A DNA stretch of 33,803 nt, taken from an uncultured Actinomycetes bacterium (GTDB taxonomy: Bacteria > Actinomycetota > Acidimicrobiia > Acidimicrobiales > SZUA-35). The position numbers were made by a program, and so were the translations under genes. The DNA is taken from positions 27,364 through 61,166 of the forward strand of contig CADEDH010000001.1 in NCBI GenBank assembly GCA_902826025.1, read 5' to 3'. The notes under the pieces are model-generated. The model worked only from the letters and a program-made list of their open reading frames with translations, made no database searches and was not told the origin of the DNA. This document shows, one piece after another, positions 13,151 through 20,948 of the stretch. Within the stretch, counting starts at the first letter, position 1. Every line of letters starts with the position of its first letter.

Positions 13151-14760
13151 GCGGGGCCGGGGTCCGCATGGCCGTGGTCTGGTGCCCCGACTGGCCGGTG
13201 GTGGCCTGGGGGGTCCCGCTCGACGAGCCGGCAGCGGTGCTGGTGGCCAACCGGGTGGTGGCCACCTCGCCGGCGGCCCGGGCCGAGGGGGTACGGGTGG
13301 GGCAGCGCCGGCGCGACGCCCAGAGCCGCTGCCCCGGCCTGGCCGTGCTGGAGCGCGACGTGGACCGGGAGGTCCGCCTGTTCGAGCCGGTGGTGGCGGC
13401 GCTGGAGGCGTTCACCCCCCGGATCGAGGTCACCGGCCCCGGCCTGGCCGGGTTCCCTACCCGGGGCCCGTCCCGCTTCTTCGGAGGCGACGACACCCTG
13501 GCCGGCCAGGTGCTGGGCACCCTGGAGCCGATCCTGGCCCGCCGGGGCGGGGCCCGCATCGGGGTGGCCGACGGGGTGTTCGCCGCCCGGCTGGCCGCCC
13601 GCTCGCTGGCCGCCCGCGACGCCCCGCTGGTGGTGCCGCCGGGCGGGGCCGCCGCCTTTCTGGCCGGCTTCTCGGTGGAGACCCTGGCCCTCCCGGCCCT
13701 GGCCGACGTGCTGGGTCGCCTCGGCCTGCGAACCCTGGGCGACCTGGCCGCCCTGGAGGCGGCCGACGTGGTGGGCCGCTTCGGGGCTGAAGGCCAGCTC
13801 GCCCACCGCCTGGCCCGGGGGGAGGACGACTACCCGCCCGACCTCCGCCGCCCCGCCCCCGATCTCGCCGTCACCTGGGCCTTCGATCCGCCGGCGGAAC
13901 GGGTGGAGGGCTGCGCCTTCGTGGCCAAGATGCTGGCCGACGAGCTCCACGCCGCCCTCGACGCCAACGGCCTGGCCTGCATCCGGGTGGCTATCGAGGC
14001 CGAGACCGAGCACGGGCAGACCCAGCTCCGGTTGTGGCGCCACGAGGGGGCGCTGTCGGCCGCCGCCATGGCCGACCGGGCCCGATGGCAGCTCGACGGC
14101 TGGCTCCGCCAGGGCCCCGGCGTGGCCCCCACCGGCGGCATCGTGCGCCTCACCCTCATCCCCGACGAGGTGGTGCCGGCCACCGGCCGCCAGCTCGGGT
14201 TCTGGGGTGGCCGGGACGAGCGGGCCGACGACGTGACCCGGGTGGTGACCCGGCTCCAGGCCATGCTCGGCCCCGAGGCGGTGCTGGTGCCCGAGATGCG
14301 GGGCGGGCTGGGGCCGGGGGAGCGGATCACCCTGGTGCCGGCGGCCGCCGTCGACCTGGGGGAGGAGCGGCCGGCCGCCGCCCCGGGCTGGGTTGGAGAG
14401 CCGTGGCCGGGGCAGATCCCGGCCCCGTCACCGGCCTGGGTGGCACCCGACCCGGTACCGGTGGACGTGCTCGACGGCGGCGGCCGGCCGGTGGGGGTCG
14501 ACGGGCGGGGCGAGCTGACGGCGCCCCCGGCCCTGGTCCGCCTGCCGGCCGGTCGCGGCCCGTCGGCCGGTGGCGGTCCGGCGGTGGCCGGGGCCCGGGC
14601 CGTCACCGGTTGGGCCGGGCCGTGGCCCGCCGATCAGCGGTGGTGGGATCCCCTCACCCACCGCCGGCGGGCCCGCCTCCAGGTCACCCTCGACGACGCC
14701 AGCGCCCACCTGCTCGCCATCGAGCACCGGACCTGGTCGATCGAGGCCTCCTACTGGTAA
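13147..14760 (+). CDS. imuB: ImuB, inactive Y-family polymerase homologue of the mutasome
   Basis: A 537-residue Y-family-like protein acting as the hub of the ImuA'-ImuB-DnaE2 complex. The N-terminal motif is VVWCPDWPVVAW where active polymerases have DMDAFFASVE. The second acidic motif (SIDE in active enzymes) is replaced around RIEVTGPGLAGF and RGPSRFFGGDD, so catalytic residues appear lost, as in mycobacterial ImuB. Helix-hairpin-helix regions are near LPALADVLGRLGLRTLGDLAAL. A sliding-clamp motif QLGFWG (residues 349-354) corresponds to the QLPLWG type known for ImuB. The C-terminus ends in a conserved segment with DQRWWDPLTHRRRARLQV. The TTG at 13147 overlaps the imuA' stop (TTGA), giving translational coupling; ATG 13168 is an alternative start. 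Confidence 0.9.
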   Translation: MSGAGVRMAVVWCPDWPVVAWGVPLDEPAAVLVANRVVATSPAARAEGVRVGQRRRDAQSRCPGLAVLERDVDREVRLFEPVVAALEAFTPRIEVTGPGLAGFPTRGPSRFFGGDDTLAGQVLGTLEPILARRGGARIGVADGVFAARLAARSLAARDAPLVVPPGGAAAFLAGFSVETLALPALADVLGRLGLRTLGDLAALEAADVVGRFGAEGQLAHRLARGEDDYPPDLRRPAPDLAVTWAFDPPAERVEGCAFVAKMLADELHAALDANGLACIRVAIEAETEHGQTQLRLWRHEGALSAAAMADRARWQLDGWLRQGPGVAPTGGIVRLTLIPDEVVPATGRQLGFWGGRDERADDVTRVVTRLQAMLGPEAVLVPEMRGGLGPGERITLVPAAAVDLGEERPAAAPGWVGEPWPGQIPAPSPAWVAPDPVPVDVLDGGGRPVGVDGRGELTAPPALVRLPAGRGPSAGGGPAVAGARAVTGWAGPWPADQRWWDPLTHRRRARLQVTLDDASAHLLAIEHRTWSIEASYW

Positions 14761-14877
14761 GGGGCTGACTCTTGGGGGGCTGACTCTTGGGGGGCTGCGC
14801 CCCCGCCGCCTTCGGCGGCTCCCCATCTCCGTCGGGGGCCCCATCCCCGCCGGGCGCCTTCGGCGCTGGCTCCCGGG
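14761..14877 (-). repeat. GGGGGC-type multi-hairpin dispersed repeat, copy 3, with flanking direct repeats
   Basis: Reverse-oriented copy at 14789-14848: ggggggctgcgccccc, the hairpin gccgcc-ttc-ggcggc, then CTCCCCATC and GGGGGCCCCATCCCC. It is preceded by a short direct repeat (ggggctgactcttgg twice, 14761-14790) and followed by a further stem around 14849-14876. It lies between the convergent ends of imuB and the glycoside hydrolase gene, so it may terminate both. Confidence 0.75.
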
Positions 14878-14878
14878 A

Positions 14879-16225
14879 TCAGCAGGCTGCGTAGACCTTG
14901 ATGTAGTCGACCTGCATGGAGACAGCGTTGGGGATGCTGTCCTTCCAGGCGTCGAGCTGGATGGCGGCGAAGTGGGCGGCGTCGGGAATGCGGTTGGCCG
15001 AGTCCTCGTCGAGGGTCTTGATCACCTGGCCGTCCCGGTAGATCACGACCTTGTCGGCCCGCCACTCCATCACCATCGTGTGCCACTCCGAGGCGCTGGC
15101 AGAGTGGACCGTGTAGTCCTGCTCGCTGGACGGCGCCCCCGGCTTGTGGATGAAGCTGAAGAACTCGTGCCGATCGCCCGGCGTTTGCGTGGTCTCGTAG
15201 TAGTCGTTCTCGCCGTCGTTGTACTGGTCGCCCGACTGGGGCCAGGTGAGCAGCACGCCGCTCATGGTCTCCGACGGATCCACGTCGGTGCGCACCCGGG
15301 CCTCGTAGCGGCCGTAGGTCTGGTTGTGGCGACCACCCAGCCCGCCCGACACCAGGGTGCCGTTCTGCATACTGGCCGTGATCGTGAGTACGCCGCCGCT
15401 CACCGACAACGCCGACGAGCTGCGCTGGCCGTGGCCCCCGTTGCCGTCGCCGTTGTACTCCACCCACTTCGACCCGTCGACCGACGAGCCGTTGAAATCG
15501 TCCTGGACCACCAGGTTCCAGCACCCGCCGCCCGTAGTGGCGGGTGGGACAGTGGACGAGGTGGGGGCGGCGGTGGAGCTGGTGGGCTTGGCCGTGGACG
15601 AGGTGGCCTTGGCCGTGCTGGCCGTTGTGGCCCCGCCCTTGGCCGTGGTGGCGGCGCTCTTGGCCGTTGTGGCCCCGCCCTTGGTCGTGGTGGCGGTGGT
15701 GGAGGGTGACGAGGTGGAGGCGCCGGTGGCCCCCGACAGCACCGACGACGCCGAGGGGTCGGCCACGGTGGTGGCGGCCGTCGCCTGACTGGCGCTGATG
15801 CTGCTCGTGGTGGTGGCGCCGGTTGTGGCTGTGGGGCCGGTCTCGGCGTCGCTGCTGTAGTCGAGCAGGGGGGTGGGGGCGCTGGTGGCTGGGGCCTCCA
15901 CTGCGGCATCGCCGTTGGAGGTGTCGAGCTGGTTGTCTTCGCCGCCGCTGGGAACCACCACGGCGCCGATGGCGGCCACCGTGGCCAGCATGGCGCCGGC
16001 CAGGCCCCAACGGGCTCGGGACCGGCCCTTGGCCGCGGCAGGATCACCCGACGTAGCCCGGTAGGGGTCGTCGTCGGCCAGGGACAGGAGGCTGATGAAC
16101 CTCGTCTCCTCCGCCTCGGTTGCCTTGGTGCTCAGATCCCGCTCGAAGCTCGCCATCCACCGTCCGTTCTGATCCGCCCCAGAACTCCGTGCACCATAGC
16201 GGGCTCGATCCTTCATTACGAACAT
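14879..16225 (-). CDS. Membrane-anchored glycoside hydrolase family 16 protein
   Basis: A 448-residue type II membrane protein. Residues 1-71 are cytoplasmic and charged. One membrane helix follows (about 72-92, WGLAGAMLATVAAIGAVVV), then a long Thr/Ser/Ala linker (about 97-238) with repeated TTAKGGATTAK-like units. The extracellular GH16 jelly-roll domain is about 240-448. The catalytic motif ENDYYE (E339, D341, E344) matches the family pattern of nucleophile, helper Asp and acid/base Glu. FNGSSVDGSKW, YGRYEARVRT and a terminal VDYIKVYAAC are typical. It probably cleaves beta-1,3 or mixed-linked glucans, or another beta-glycan at the cell surface. The start is uncertain: ATG 16225 gives the N-terminus described, while in-frame ATG 16156 would shorten the cytoplasmic part. 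The N-terminal segment has an anti-sigma-like look but no clear zinc motif. Confidence 0.85.
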   Translation of the reverse strand: MFVMKDRARYGARSSGADQNGRWMASFERDLSTKATEAEETRFISLLSLADDDPYRATSGDPAAAKGRSRARWGLAGAMLATVAAIGAVVVPSGGEDNQLDTSNGDAAVEAPATSAPTPLLDYSSDAETGPTATTGATTTSSISASQATAATTVADPSASSVLSGATGASTSSPSTTATTTKGGATTAKSAATTAKGGATTASTAKATSSTAKPTSSTAAPTSSTVPPATTGGGCWNLVVQDDFNGSSVDGSKWVEYNGDGNGGHGQRSSSALSVSGGVLTITASMQNGTLVSGGLGGRHNQTYGRYEARVRTDVDPSETMSGVLLTWPQSGDQYNDGENDYYETTQTPGDRHEFFSFIHKPGAPSSEQDYTVHSASASEWHTMVMEWRADKVVIYRDGQVIKTLDEDSANRIPDAAHFAAIQLDAWKDSIPNAVSMQVDYIKVYAAC

Positions 16226-16265
16226 GTTGCGACAGAAAGGTTGGGGCGCGCCGGAGGGGTTGCCC

Positions 16266-16271
16266 TAGCCT
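16266..16271 (+). promoter_or_regulatory. -10 element TAGCCT
   Basis: TAGCCT lies 7 nt before GTG 16279. It decides the start of the following gene: the reading frame is open much farther upstream, but that extension would overlap the divergent glycoside hydrolase gene. Confidence 0.5.
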
Positions 16272-16278
16272 TGGGGCG

Positions 16279-17304
16279 GTGGGGACCTCACTCGACCACC
16301 TGCTCCCGGCCGCCGACGAGGTGCTGCGCTGCGCCGAGCACGCCCGGCGGATCGAGGTCGACCCCGGCGGCACCGCCATCCGGGCCGATCGGGTCGTTCT
16401 GGTTGCGGCCCCGCTGCCCTGGCCCAAGCCGGCCCTCGATCATCCAGCGGTGCAGCCGGCGGCCCAGGCCCTGAGCGGGGCCGCCGCGCCCACCCGGCTG
16501 TTGGCTTTCGTGCCCGAAGGCCCGGCCGGCGCGGCCCCCGACGGAGCCACTCTCGTGGTCTACGAGCGGGAGGGCGCCTCGGCGGTGGAGCGGCGCTACC
16601 GCACCTCTGGCCCGACCGAGACCGCCGCCCTGGCCCGGGTCCTGGCCGGCGTCGCCGACGGAAGCCCAGCCGCTCCACCCCCGCCGATGGCCGAATACCG
16701 GCCGGCCCGGGCCGCCGTGCTCGTCTGCACCCAGGGCAGCCACGACGTGTGCTGCGGGTCGGAAGGCACCCGTCTGGCCGGTGAGCTCCAGGCCCGGATC
16801 GACGCCACCGCGGCCGCTGTCGGTGGGCCCGACCAGGCGGTGCAGCTCTACCGGGTCAGCCACACCGGTGGCCACCGCTTCGCTCCCACCGCCATGACCC
16901 TGCCCGATGGCCGGATGTGGGCCGGGCTCACCATGGCCCGGGTCGACGCCATCCTCGGCCGCGCCGAGGGCGCCCTGGCTGAGCTGGCCCCCATCTGCCG
17001 GGGCTGGTGGGGGGCCGACGGTGGCCCGGCCCAGGTGGCGGAGCGGGCGGTGCTGGCCGCCCGGGGCTGGTCACTCGACGATCTCGACCGCCGGGTGGGC
17101 GTGGTGGATCAGCCCGATGGACGGGTCGTGGCCACGGTCTCCGTCGCCGCCTCGGCCGACGGCCCGGACAGTGACGGGGAACGGTGGGAAGTGGAGCTGG
17201 TCGAGGGCCGCTCTGTACCTACGATCGCCTGCCGCCAACCCGGTGGCCTGCCGGCGAAAACGGCCCGGGAGCACGACGTACTCACCGTCCGCCGCCTGCC
17301 CTGA
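16279..17304 (+). CDS. Sucrase/ferredoxin-like family protein
   Basis: A 341-residue protein of the sucrase/ferredoxin-like (Suc_Fer-like) family, thioredoxin-fold proteins that bind a [2Fe-2S] cluster. The core VLVCTQGSHDVCCGSEGTRLAGEL carries C150, C158 and C159, followed by YRVSHTGGHRFAPTAMTLPDG, a family signature with the second ligand region. The C-terminal third (from about residue 235) is less conserved and ends with an Ala/Gly-rich domain. Redox partner and role are unknown; annotation as sucrase is historical and sugar cleavage is not implied. GTG 16279 is chosen because it lies 7 nt after TAGCCT. It is divergent from the glycoside hydrolase and convergent with the MarR gene, separated from the latter by a twin-hairpin repeat. 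Confidence 0.8.
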   Translation: MGTSLDHLLPAADEVLRCAEHARRIEVDPGGTAIRADRVVLVAAPLPWPKPALDHPAVQPAAQALSGAAAPTRLLAFVPEGPAGAAPDGATLVVYEREGASAVERRYRTSGPTETAALARVLAGVADGSPAAPPPPMAEYRPARAAVLVCTQGSHDVCCGSEGTRLAGELQARIDATAAAVGGPDQAVQLYRVSHTGGHRFAPTAMTLPDGRMWAGLTMARVDAILGRAEGALAELAPICRGWWGADGGPAQVAERAVLAARGWSLDDLDRRVGVVDQPDGRVVATVSVAASADGPDSDGERWEVELVEGRSVPTIACRQPGGLPAKTAREHDVLTVRRLP

Positions 17305-17318
17305 CAACCCAGAGCGCG

Positions 17319-17356
17319 GTTTCCGCGAAGCGAAACTCCAGGTCCCCGAAGGGGAC
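17319..17356. repeat. Twin-hairpin repeat, locus C
   Basis: First hairpin gtttc(c)gc-gaa-gcgaaac (17319-17336, one bulged base), spacer tcca (17337-17340), second hairpin gtcccc-gaa-ggggac (17342-17356, perfect). The organisation is the same as at 61-148 and 5986-6050. It fills the 54-bp gap between two converging genes, where it could terminate transcription in both directions. Confidence 0.8.
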
Positions 17357-17358
17357 AC

Positions 17359-17886
17359 TCAGTCGACGTTGAGGACTGCGTGCTCCACGGCGGTCTCGTT
17401 CTCGACGAAGCGGTCCACCGAACGCACGAAGCGCTCCAGGTAGTCGACCAGCTGCTCCTGTTCCTCGGGCGTGAACTCGAGGAGGATCTCGGACAGGCCG
17501 TCCTGGATCTTGGCGTTGATGACGTCGTAGCGGCGGCGGCCGGCACCGGTGGCCGATACCAGGATCGACCGCTGGTCGTCGATGGCCCGGACCCGCTCCA
17601 CCAGCCCCTTGTCGGCCAGGCAGCCGACGGCCCGGGTGGTGGAGGCCGGCGTGATCTGGAGGGCGTCGGCCAGCTCACCCATCCGCATCGGGCCCTGCTG
17701 GGAGATGACGATGAGGGCGTCGGCCAGCGCGATGTCGAGTCCTTCGGCGCCCGATCCGTAGAACAGGTCTTTGAGTCGCAGGGCGCTGGCCCCGCGGCGG
17801 AGCTGACGCCAGGCGCGGCCGACCCGGCGCCGCCGGTCGACATCGGAGTTCTTGGCGCTTACCGCCGCGTTCCTGAGCGTGCTCAT
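17359..17886 (-). CDS. MarR-family transcriptional regulator
   Basis: About 175 residues. The winged helix spans ALADALIVISQQGPMRMGELADALQITPASTTRAVGCLADKGLVERVRAIDDQRSILVSATGAG (about 55-118), with the DDQRS wing replacing the usual DxRxx. The C-terminal helix pair (LLEFTPEEQEQLVDYLERFVRSVDRFV) should form the dimer interface. The start is taken at ATG 17886, 7 nt after CACAAT on the minus strand, with a TGAC-containing -35; an upstream in-frame ATG at 17916 is possible. It follows larC on the same strand but has its own promoter in the 79-bp gap, so it is probably separate from the lar operon. Ligand and targets are unknown. Confidence 0.85.
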   Translation of the reverse strand: MSTLRNAAVSAKNSDVDRRRRVGRAWRQLRRGASALRLKDLFYGSGAEGLDIALADALIVISQQGPMRMGELADALQITPASTTRAVGCLADKGLVERVRAIDDQRSILVSATGAGRRRYDVINAKIQDGLSEILLEFTPEEQEQLVDYLERFVRSVDRFVENETAVEHAVLNVD

Positions 17887-17965
17887 CGGGCCCATTGTGG
17901 ACCCAATTTGCACCAATCGTCACATGCACGGCGTAATTGCCGCTTCGTCGTTATGGCGGGCGACG

Positions 17966-19228
17966 CTATTGGCCGCCGTCCGGAGCGCCGATCGCTTCGG
18001 CCGCCGCCACCGCCTCGGCCCCCAACAGGCGGAGCGGAGCGCCGGTGGCTCGGCTGGCGGTCGCCAGATCGTCGTGCTCGGCCTTGGCCCCGTGGGGACC
18101 GAGTTTCACCCGGATCGCCTGGCCCCGGACGGTCACGGTGCGCCAGGTGCGCTCCAGCACCTGTTTGGCCACCAGCTCTCGGCGGAGGCCCAGCGTGCCG
18201 GTCTCGGCGAAGATCACGGTCTCCAGGCTGTCGGCCCGGTCGGGCCGACACAGGACCCGCAACTCGTGGCCGGGCCGGTTCTTCTTCATGCCGATCGGCA
18301 CCACCCAGGCGTCGTCAGCCCCGGCGTCGAGCAGCCGGGTCAGCAGGTGGCCCAGCAGTTCGGGGGTGACGTCGTCGAGGTTGGTGGCCAGCACCAGCGC
18401 CGCCTCGGTGCGGGGCCGGGCCGACAAGCCGACACCGGTGCCGGCGGGGGCAGCCGCCACTGGTTCGTCGTCGGTCCCCACCAGTAGGGCGCCGAGCACG
18501 TTGGGGTGGGTGGCGGGGTTGCGGCCGCCGGCCCCCCGGGAGAAGGCGACGAGGTGTCCGGCCGGCACCGGGCCCCAGCGGCCCACCATCGTGCGCAGCA
18601 GGGCGGCCCCGGTGGGGGTGACGGTCTCCGACGCCCAGTCGACCGGGCGGATGGCGGCCGCTCCGGCCAGCAGTTCCACCGTGGCCGGGGCGGGGGCGGG
18701 AAGCCGCCCGTGGGCGGCCTGGATCATGCCGTTGCCGACGCCCACCGGGCCCGAGGTCACCTCGTCGATCCCCAGGTGGTGCAGGGCCGACCAGGACCCG
18801 ACGATGTCCACGATGGCGTCGAGCGCACCCACCTCGTGGAAGTGGACCTCGTCGATGGTGACGCCGTGGATGCCGGCCTCCACCCGCCCCAGCAGCTCGA
18901 ACGTGGCCCGGGCCCCGACCTTCACCCGGTCGGGCAGAGCGGCGCCGGCCAGCAACCGGTCGATGGTCGACCAGGCCCGATGCTCGGGGTGATCGTGATC
19001 GTGGCCGTCGGGGTGATCGTGATCGTGGGCGTCGGTGACGACGATGGCCCGGGTGGCGGCGATGCCGGCCCGGAGCACGCTCTCGACGTCGATCGACCAG
19101 CCGGTGACGCCGAGGCCGGCGATGTCGGCCCGCACCTTGTCCAGCGGCGCCCCCAGGCCGAGGAGGGTGCCGAGCAGCATGTCTCCCGAGGCGCCGAACC
19201 CGGGGTCGAGCCACAGAGCCCGGCTCAC
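17966..19228 (-). CDS. larC: Nickel-pincer-nucleotide cofactor biosynthesis protein LarC
   Basis: A 420-residue protein that installs nickel in the pincer nucleotide in a CTP-dependent reaction, the last step of the cofactor pathway. The N-terminal LDPGFGASGDMLLGTLLGLG (residues 8-27) is the family opening, and EVHFHEVGALDAIVDIVGSW lies near residues 126-145. The C-terminal half includes TNLDDVTPELLGHLLTRLLDAGADDAWVVPIGMKKNRPGHELRVL and LGLRRELV. LarC is one continuous frame here, unlike the frameshifted larC1/larC2 of Lactobacillus plantarum. A His/Asp-rich loop at residues 67-83 (HDHDHPDGHDHDHPEH) probably stores or captures nickel. The GTG start at 19228 overlaps the larB stop (GTGA). It is the third gene of larE-larB-larC. 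Confidence 0.93.
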   Translation of the reverse strand: MSRALWLDPGFGASGDMLLGTLLGLGAPLDKVRADIAGLGVTGWSIDVESVLRAGIAATRAIVVTDAHDHDHPDGHDHDHPEHRAWSTIDRLLAGAALPDRVKVGARATFELLGRVEAGIHGVTIDEVHFHEVGALDAIVDIVGSWSALHHLGIDEVTSGPVGVGNGMIQAAHGRLPAPAPATVELLAGAAAIRPVDWASETVTPTGAALLRTMVGRWGPVPAGHLVAFSRGAGGRNPATHPNVLGALLVGTDDEPVAAAPAGTGVGLSARPRTEAALVLATNLDDVTPELLGHLLTRLLDAGADDAWVVPIGMKKNRPGHELRVLCRPDRADSLETVIFAETGTLGLRRELVAKQVLERTWRTVTVRGQAIRVKLGPHGAKAEHDDLATASRATGAPLRLLGAEAVAAAEAIGAPDGGQ

Positions 19229-19926
19229 CGGGCCGCTCCGTCGGCCGGCTGGGGGGAGGGGCCGTGTGATGGGAAGGTGGCCAGGATGCGGTGGGCGGCG
19301 CAGGCGGCGCCGTAGCCGTTGTCGATCCCCACCACGGCGATGCCGGGCGCGCAGCTCGTCATCATCGACAGCAGGGCCGTCTGGCCCTCGAAGGCCGTGC
19401 CGTAGCCCACCGACGTGGGCACCGCGATCAGAGGCTGGGGCACCAGGCCGGCCAACACCGTGGGCAGCGCTCCTTCCATGCCGGCCACCGCCACCAACAC
19501 CTCGGCCCGTTCCAGGTCACCCAGGACGGCCAACAGCCGGTGGAGCCCGGCCACGCCCACATCGGTGAGGGCCTGGACCTCGTGGCCGAGCGACTCGAGG
19601 GTGAGCCGGCATTCGTCGGCCACCGGCAGGTCCGACGTACCGGCCGCCACCACCGCCACCCGGCGCCCCGACGGCGGTCGGTGGCGCCAGCTCAGCGTGG
19701 TGCCGGTGTCGCCCCGGGGCACGAAGGCCAGCAGCGCTTCCCGCTGCTCGGGGGTGGTACGGGTGGCCAGCACCGTGTCGTGGCCCCGTTCCAGCATCTC
19801 GGCCACGATGGCCACGCACTGGGCCGTGGTCTTGTGCCGGCAGTAGACGGCCTCGGGCAGGTCGATCCGCCGGGTCCGGTCGAGGTCGAGCCGGGCCTCG
19901 GGGCCGGGATCGGGCCCGGGGGTCAC
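19225..19926 (-). CDS. larB: Nickel-pincer cofactor biosynthesis protein LarB
   Basis: A 233-residue protein that carboxylates and hydrolyses nicotinic acid adenine dinucleotide to give pyridinium-3,5-biscarboxylic acid mononucleotide, the first step of the pathway. It has a PurE-like C-terminal domain: VAVVAAGTSDLPVADECRLTLESLGHEV, GVAGLHRLL, VAVAGMEGALPTVLAGLVPQPLIAVPTSVGYG, then GQTALLSMMTSCAPGIAVVGIDNGYGAACAAHRI. The Cys in SCAPGI corresponds to the residue reported to form an adduct with the substrate pyridine ring. The start is GTG 19926, overlapping the larE stop in a GTGA. The frame is open farther upstream, but that part lies within larE and is not credible. The stop overlaps the larC start in the same way. 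Confidence 0.93.
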   Translation of the reverse strand: MTPGPDPGPEARLDLDRTRRIDLPEAVYCRHKTTAQCVAIVAEMLERGHDTVLATRTTPEQREALLAFVPRGDTGTTLSWRHRPPSGRRVAVVAAGTSDLPVADECRLTLESLGHEVQALTDVGVAGLHRLLAVLGDLERAEVLVAVAGMEGALPTVLAGLVPQPLIAVPTSVGYGTAFEGQTALLSMMTSCAPGIAVVGIDNGYGAACAAHRILATFPSHGPSPQPADGAAR

Positions 19927-20738
19927 GGCCGGGCGGCGGCGACCGGGGACAGGGCCTGGTTGAGGTTGCCCGACCGGAATCCGGCCAGGTCGAGCGTCAC
20001 GTAGCGGTAGCCGGCGCCGGTCACCGCTGCCACCACGGCCTCGGCCGCCTCCACCACCCGGCCCAGCTCGGCCGGGGGGACCTCGATGCGGGCCGTGTCG
20101 TCGTAGTGGCGGACCCGGACCTCGTCGAACCCGAGGCGGCGCAGGGCGCCCTCGGCCCGGTCGACCCGGCTCAGGATCGGCACCGTGACCGCCGTGCCGT
20201 AGGGCAGGCGGCTCGACAGGCAAGGCATGGCCGGCCGGTCCCATTCGGCCAGGCCGAGATGGCGGGCCGCGGCCCGGATGTCGGCCTTGGTGAACCCCGC
20301 CTCCACCAGGGGGAAGCGGGCTCCCCGCTCGGCCGCCGCATGCTGGCCGGGGCGGTGGTCGCCCAGGTCATCGACGTTCACGCCCAGGGCGACCGTGGCC
20401 CCCCGGGTGCTGGCCACCGGCTCCAGCTGGTCCATCAGGGCGGTCTTGCACCAGAAGCAGCGGTCGCCGTTGTTGGCCAGGTAGCGCTCGTCGTCGAACT
20501 CCTGGGTGCTCACCGTGGCCCATTCCAGGTCCCACTGGGCGGCGAACGAGCGGCAGTGGTCGAGCTCGCCGCTGCCCAGCGACGCCGAGTTGGCGGTGAC
20601 AGCCAGCACGTGGCCCGGCCCCAGCGCCCGGGCGGCAGCCACGGCCAGCAGGGCTGAATCGACTCCGCCGGAGAACCCGACCACCAGCGGCCCGATCCCG
20701 GCGATGGCCGCCTGCAGCTCCTCGATCCTCGACCTCAC
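19923..20738 (-). CDS. larE: ATP-dependent sacrificial or [4Fe-4S] sulfur transferase LarE
   Basis: A 271-residue PP-loop protein that converts both carboxylates of the pincer precursor to thiocarboxylates. The PP-loop SGGVDS is at residues 23-28. Three cysteines stand out: C94 and C97 in RCFWCK and C173 in MPCLSSR. LarE of Lactobacillus plantarum uses one sacrificial Cys, while three-Cys LarE proteins are known to bind a [4Fe-4S] cluster, so this protein should be the cluster-dependent type. The start is GTG 20738, 7 nt after TAGCCT on the minus strand. An open extension to 20939 crosses a repeat and is rejected. It is the first gene of the larE-larB-larC operon. No LarA-like racemase or epimerase is found in this window. 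Confidence 0.93.
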   Translation of the reverse strand: MRSRIEELQAAIAGIGPLVVGFSGGVDSALLAVAAARALGPGHVLAVTANSASLGSGELDHCRSFAAQWDLEWATVSTQEFDDERYLANNGDRCFWCKTALMDQLEPVASTRGATVALGVNVDDLGDHRPGQHAAAERGARFPLVEAGFTKADIRAAARHLGLAEWDRPAMPCLSSRLPYGTAVTVPILSRVDRAEGALRRLGFDEVRVRHYDDTARIEVPPAELGRVVEAAEAVVAAVTGAGYRYVTLDLAGFRSGNLNQALSPVAAARP

Positions 20739-20745
20739 CGTGGCC

Positions 20746-20751
20746 AGGCTA
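20746..20751 (-). promoter_or_regulatory. -10 element TAGCCT of the lar operon
   Basis: On the minus strand TAGCCT lies 7 nt before the larE GTG, predicting a leaderless message. The -35 region falls at the edge of the long inverted repeat at 20768-20876, and no good TTGACA-like hexamer is seen. Confidence 0.5.
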
Positions 20752-20767
20752 GTCCTGTCATGTCCTG

Positions 20768-20876
20768 TGTTGTGCGGGGGCTGCGCCCCCGTCGCTTCGC
20801 TCCCCCATCTGCGCTGGGGCCCCAACCCCATCGCAGCGCCGGCTTCGCCGTCGCTGGGCGCAGCCCCCGAACAACA
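20768..20876 (-). repeat. GGGGGC-type multi-hairpin dispersed repeat, copy 4, inside a 21-bp inverted repeat
   Basis: Contains GGGGGCTGCGCCCCC, a gtcgcttcgct segment, CCCCCATC, and GGGGCCCCAACCCCATC, in the reverse order of copies 1 and 2. The ends 20768-20788 and 20856-20876 are inverted repeats matching at 20 of 21 bases, so the whole 109 bp can fold as one unit. It lies between the divergent larE and tetR promoters. Confidence 0.8.
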
Positions 20877-20948
20877 CAGCCCTCGAACAGCAGAGCATTT
20901 TTCCGGCGATCCGCCGGTTGGCGGTGACCAGGGGCACAATTAGCTCTG

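Noticed and set aside
18970..19035. Tandem repeat as a separate DNA element (gatcgtgatcgtg type)
   Set aside because: It is coding sequence for the His/Asp-rich loop of LarC, in frame and explained by protein function.
19927..20244. N-terminal extension of larB
   Set aside because: It lies inside larE in another frame; the GTGA overlap at 19923-19926 gives the correct start and family length.
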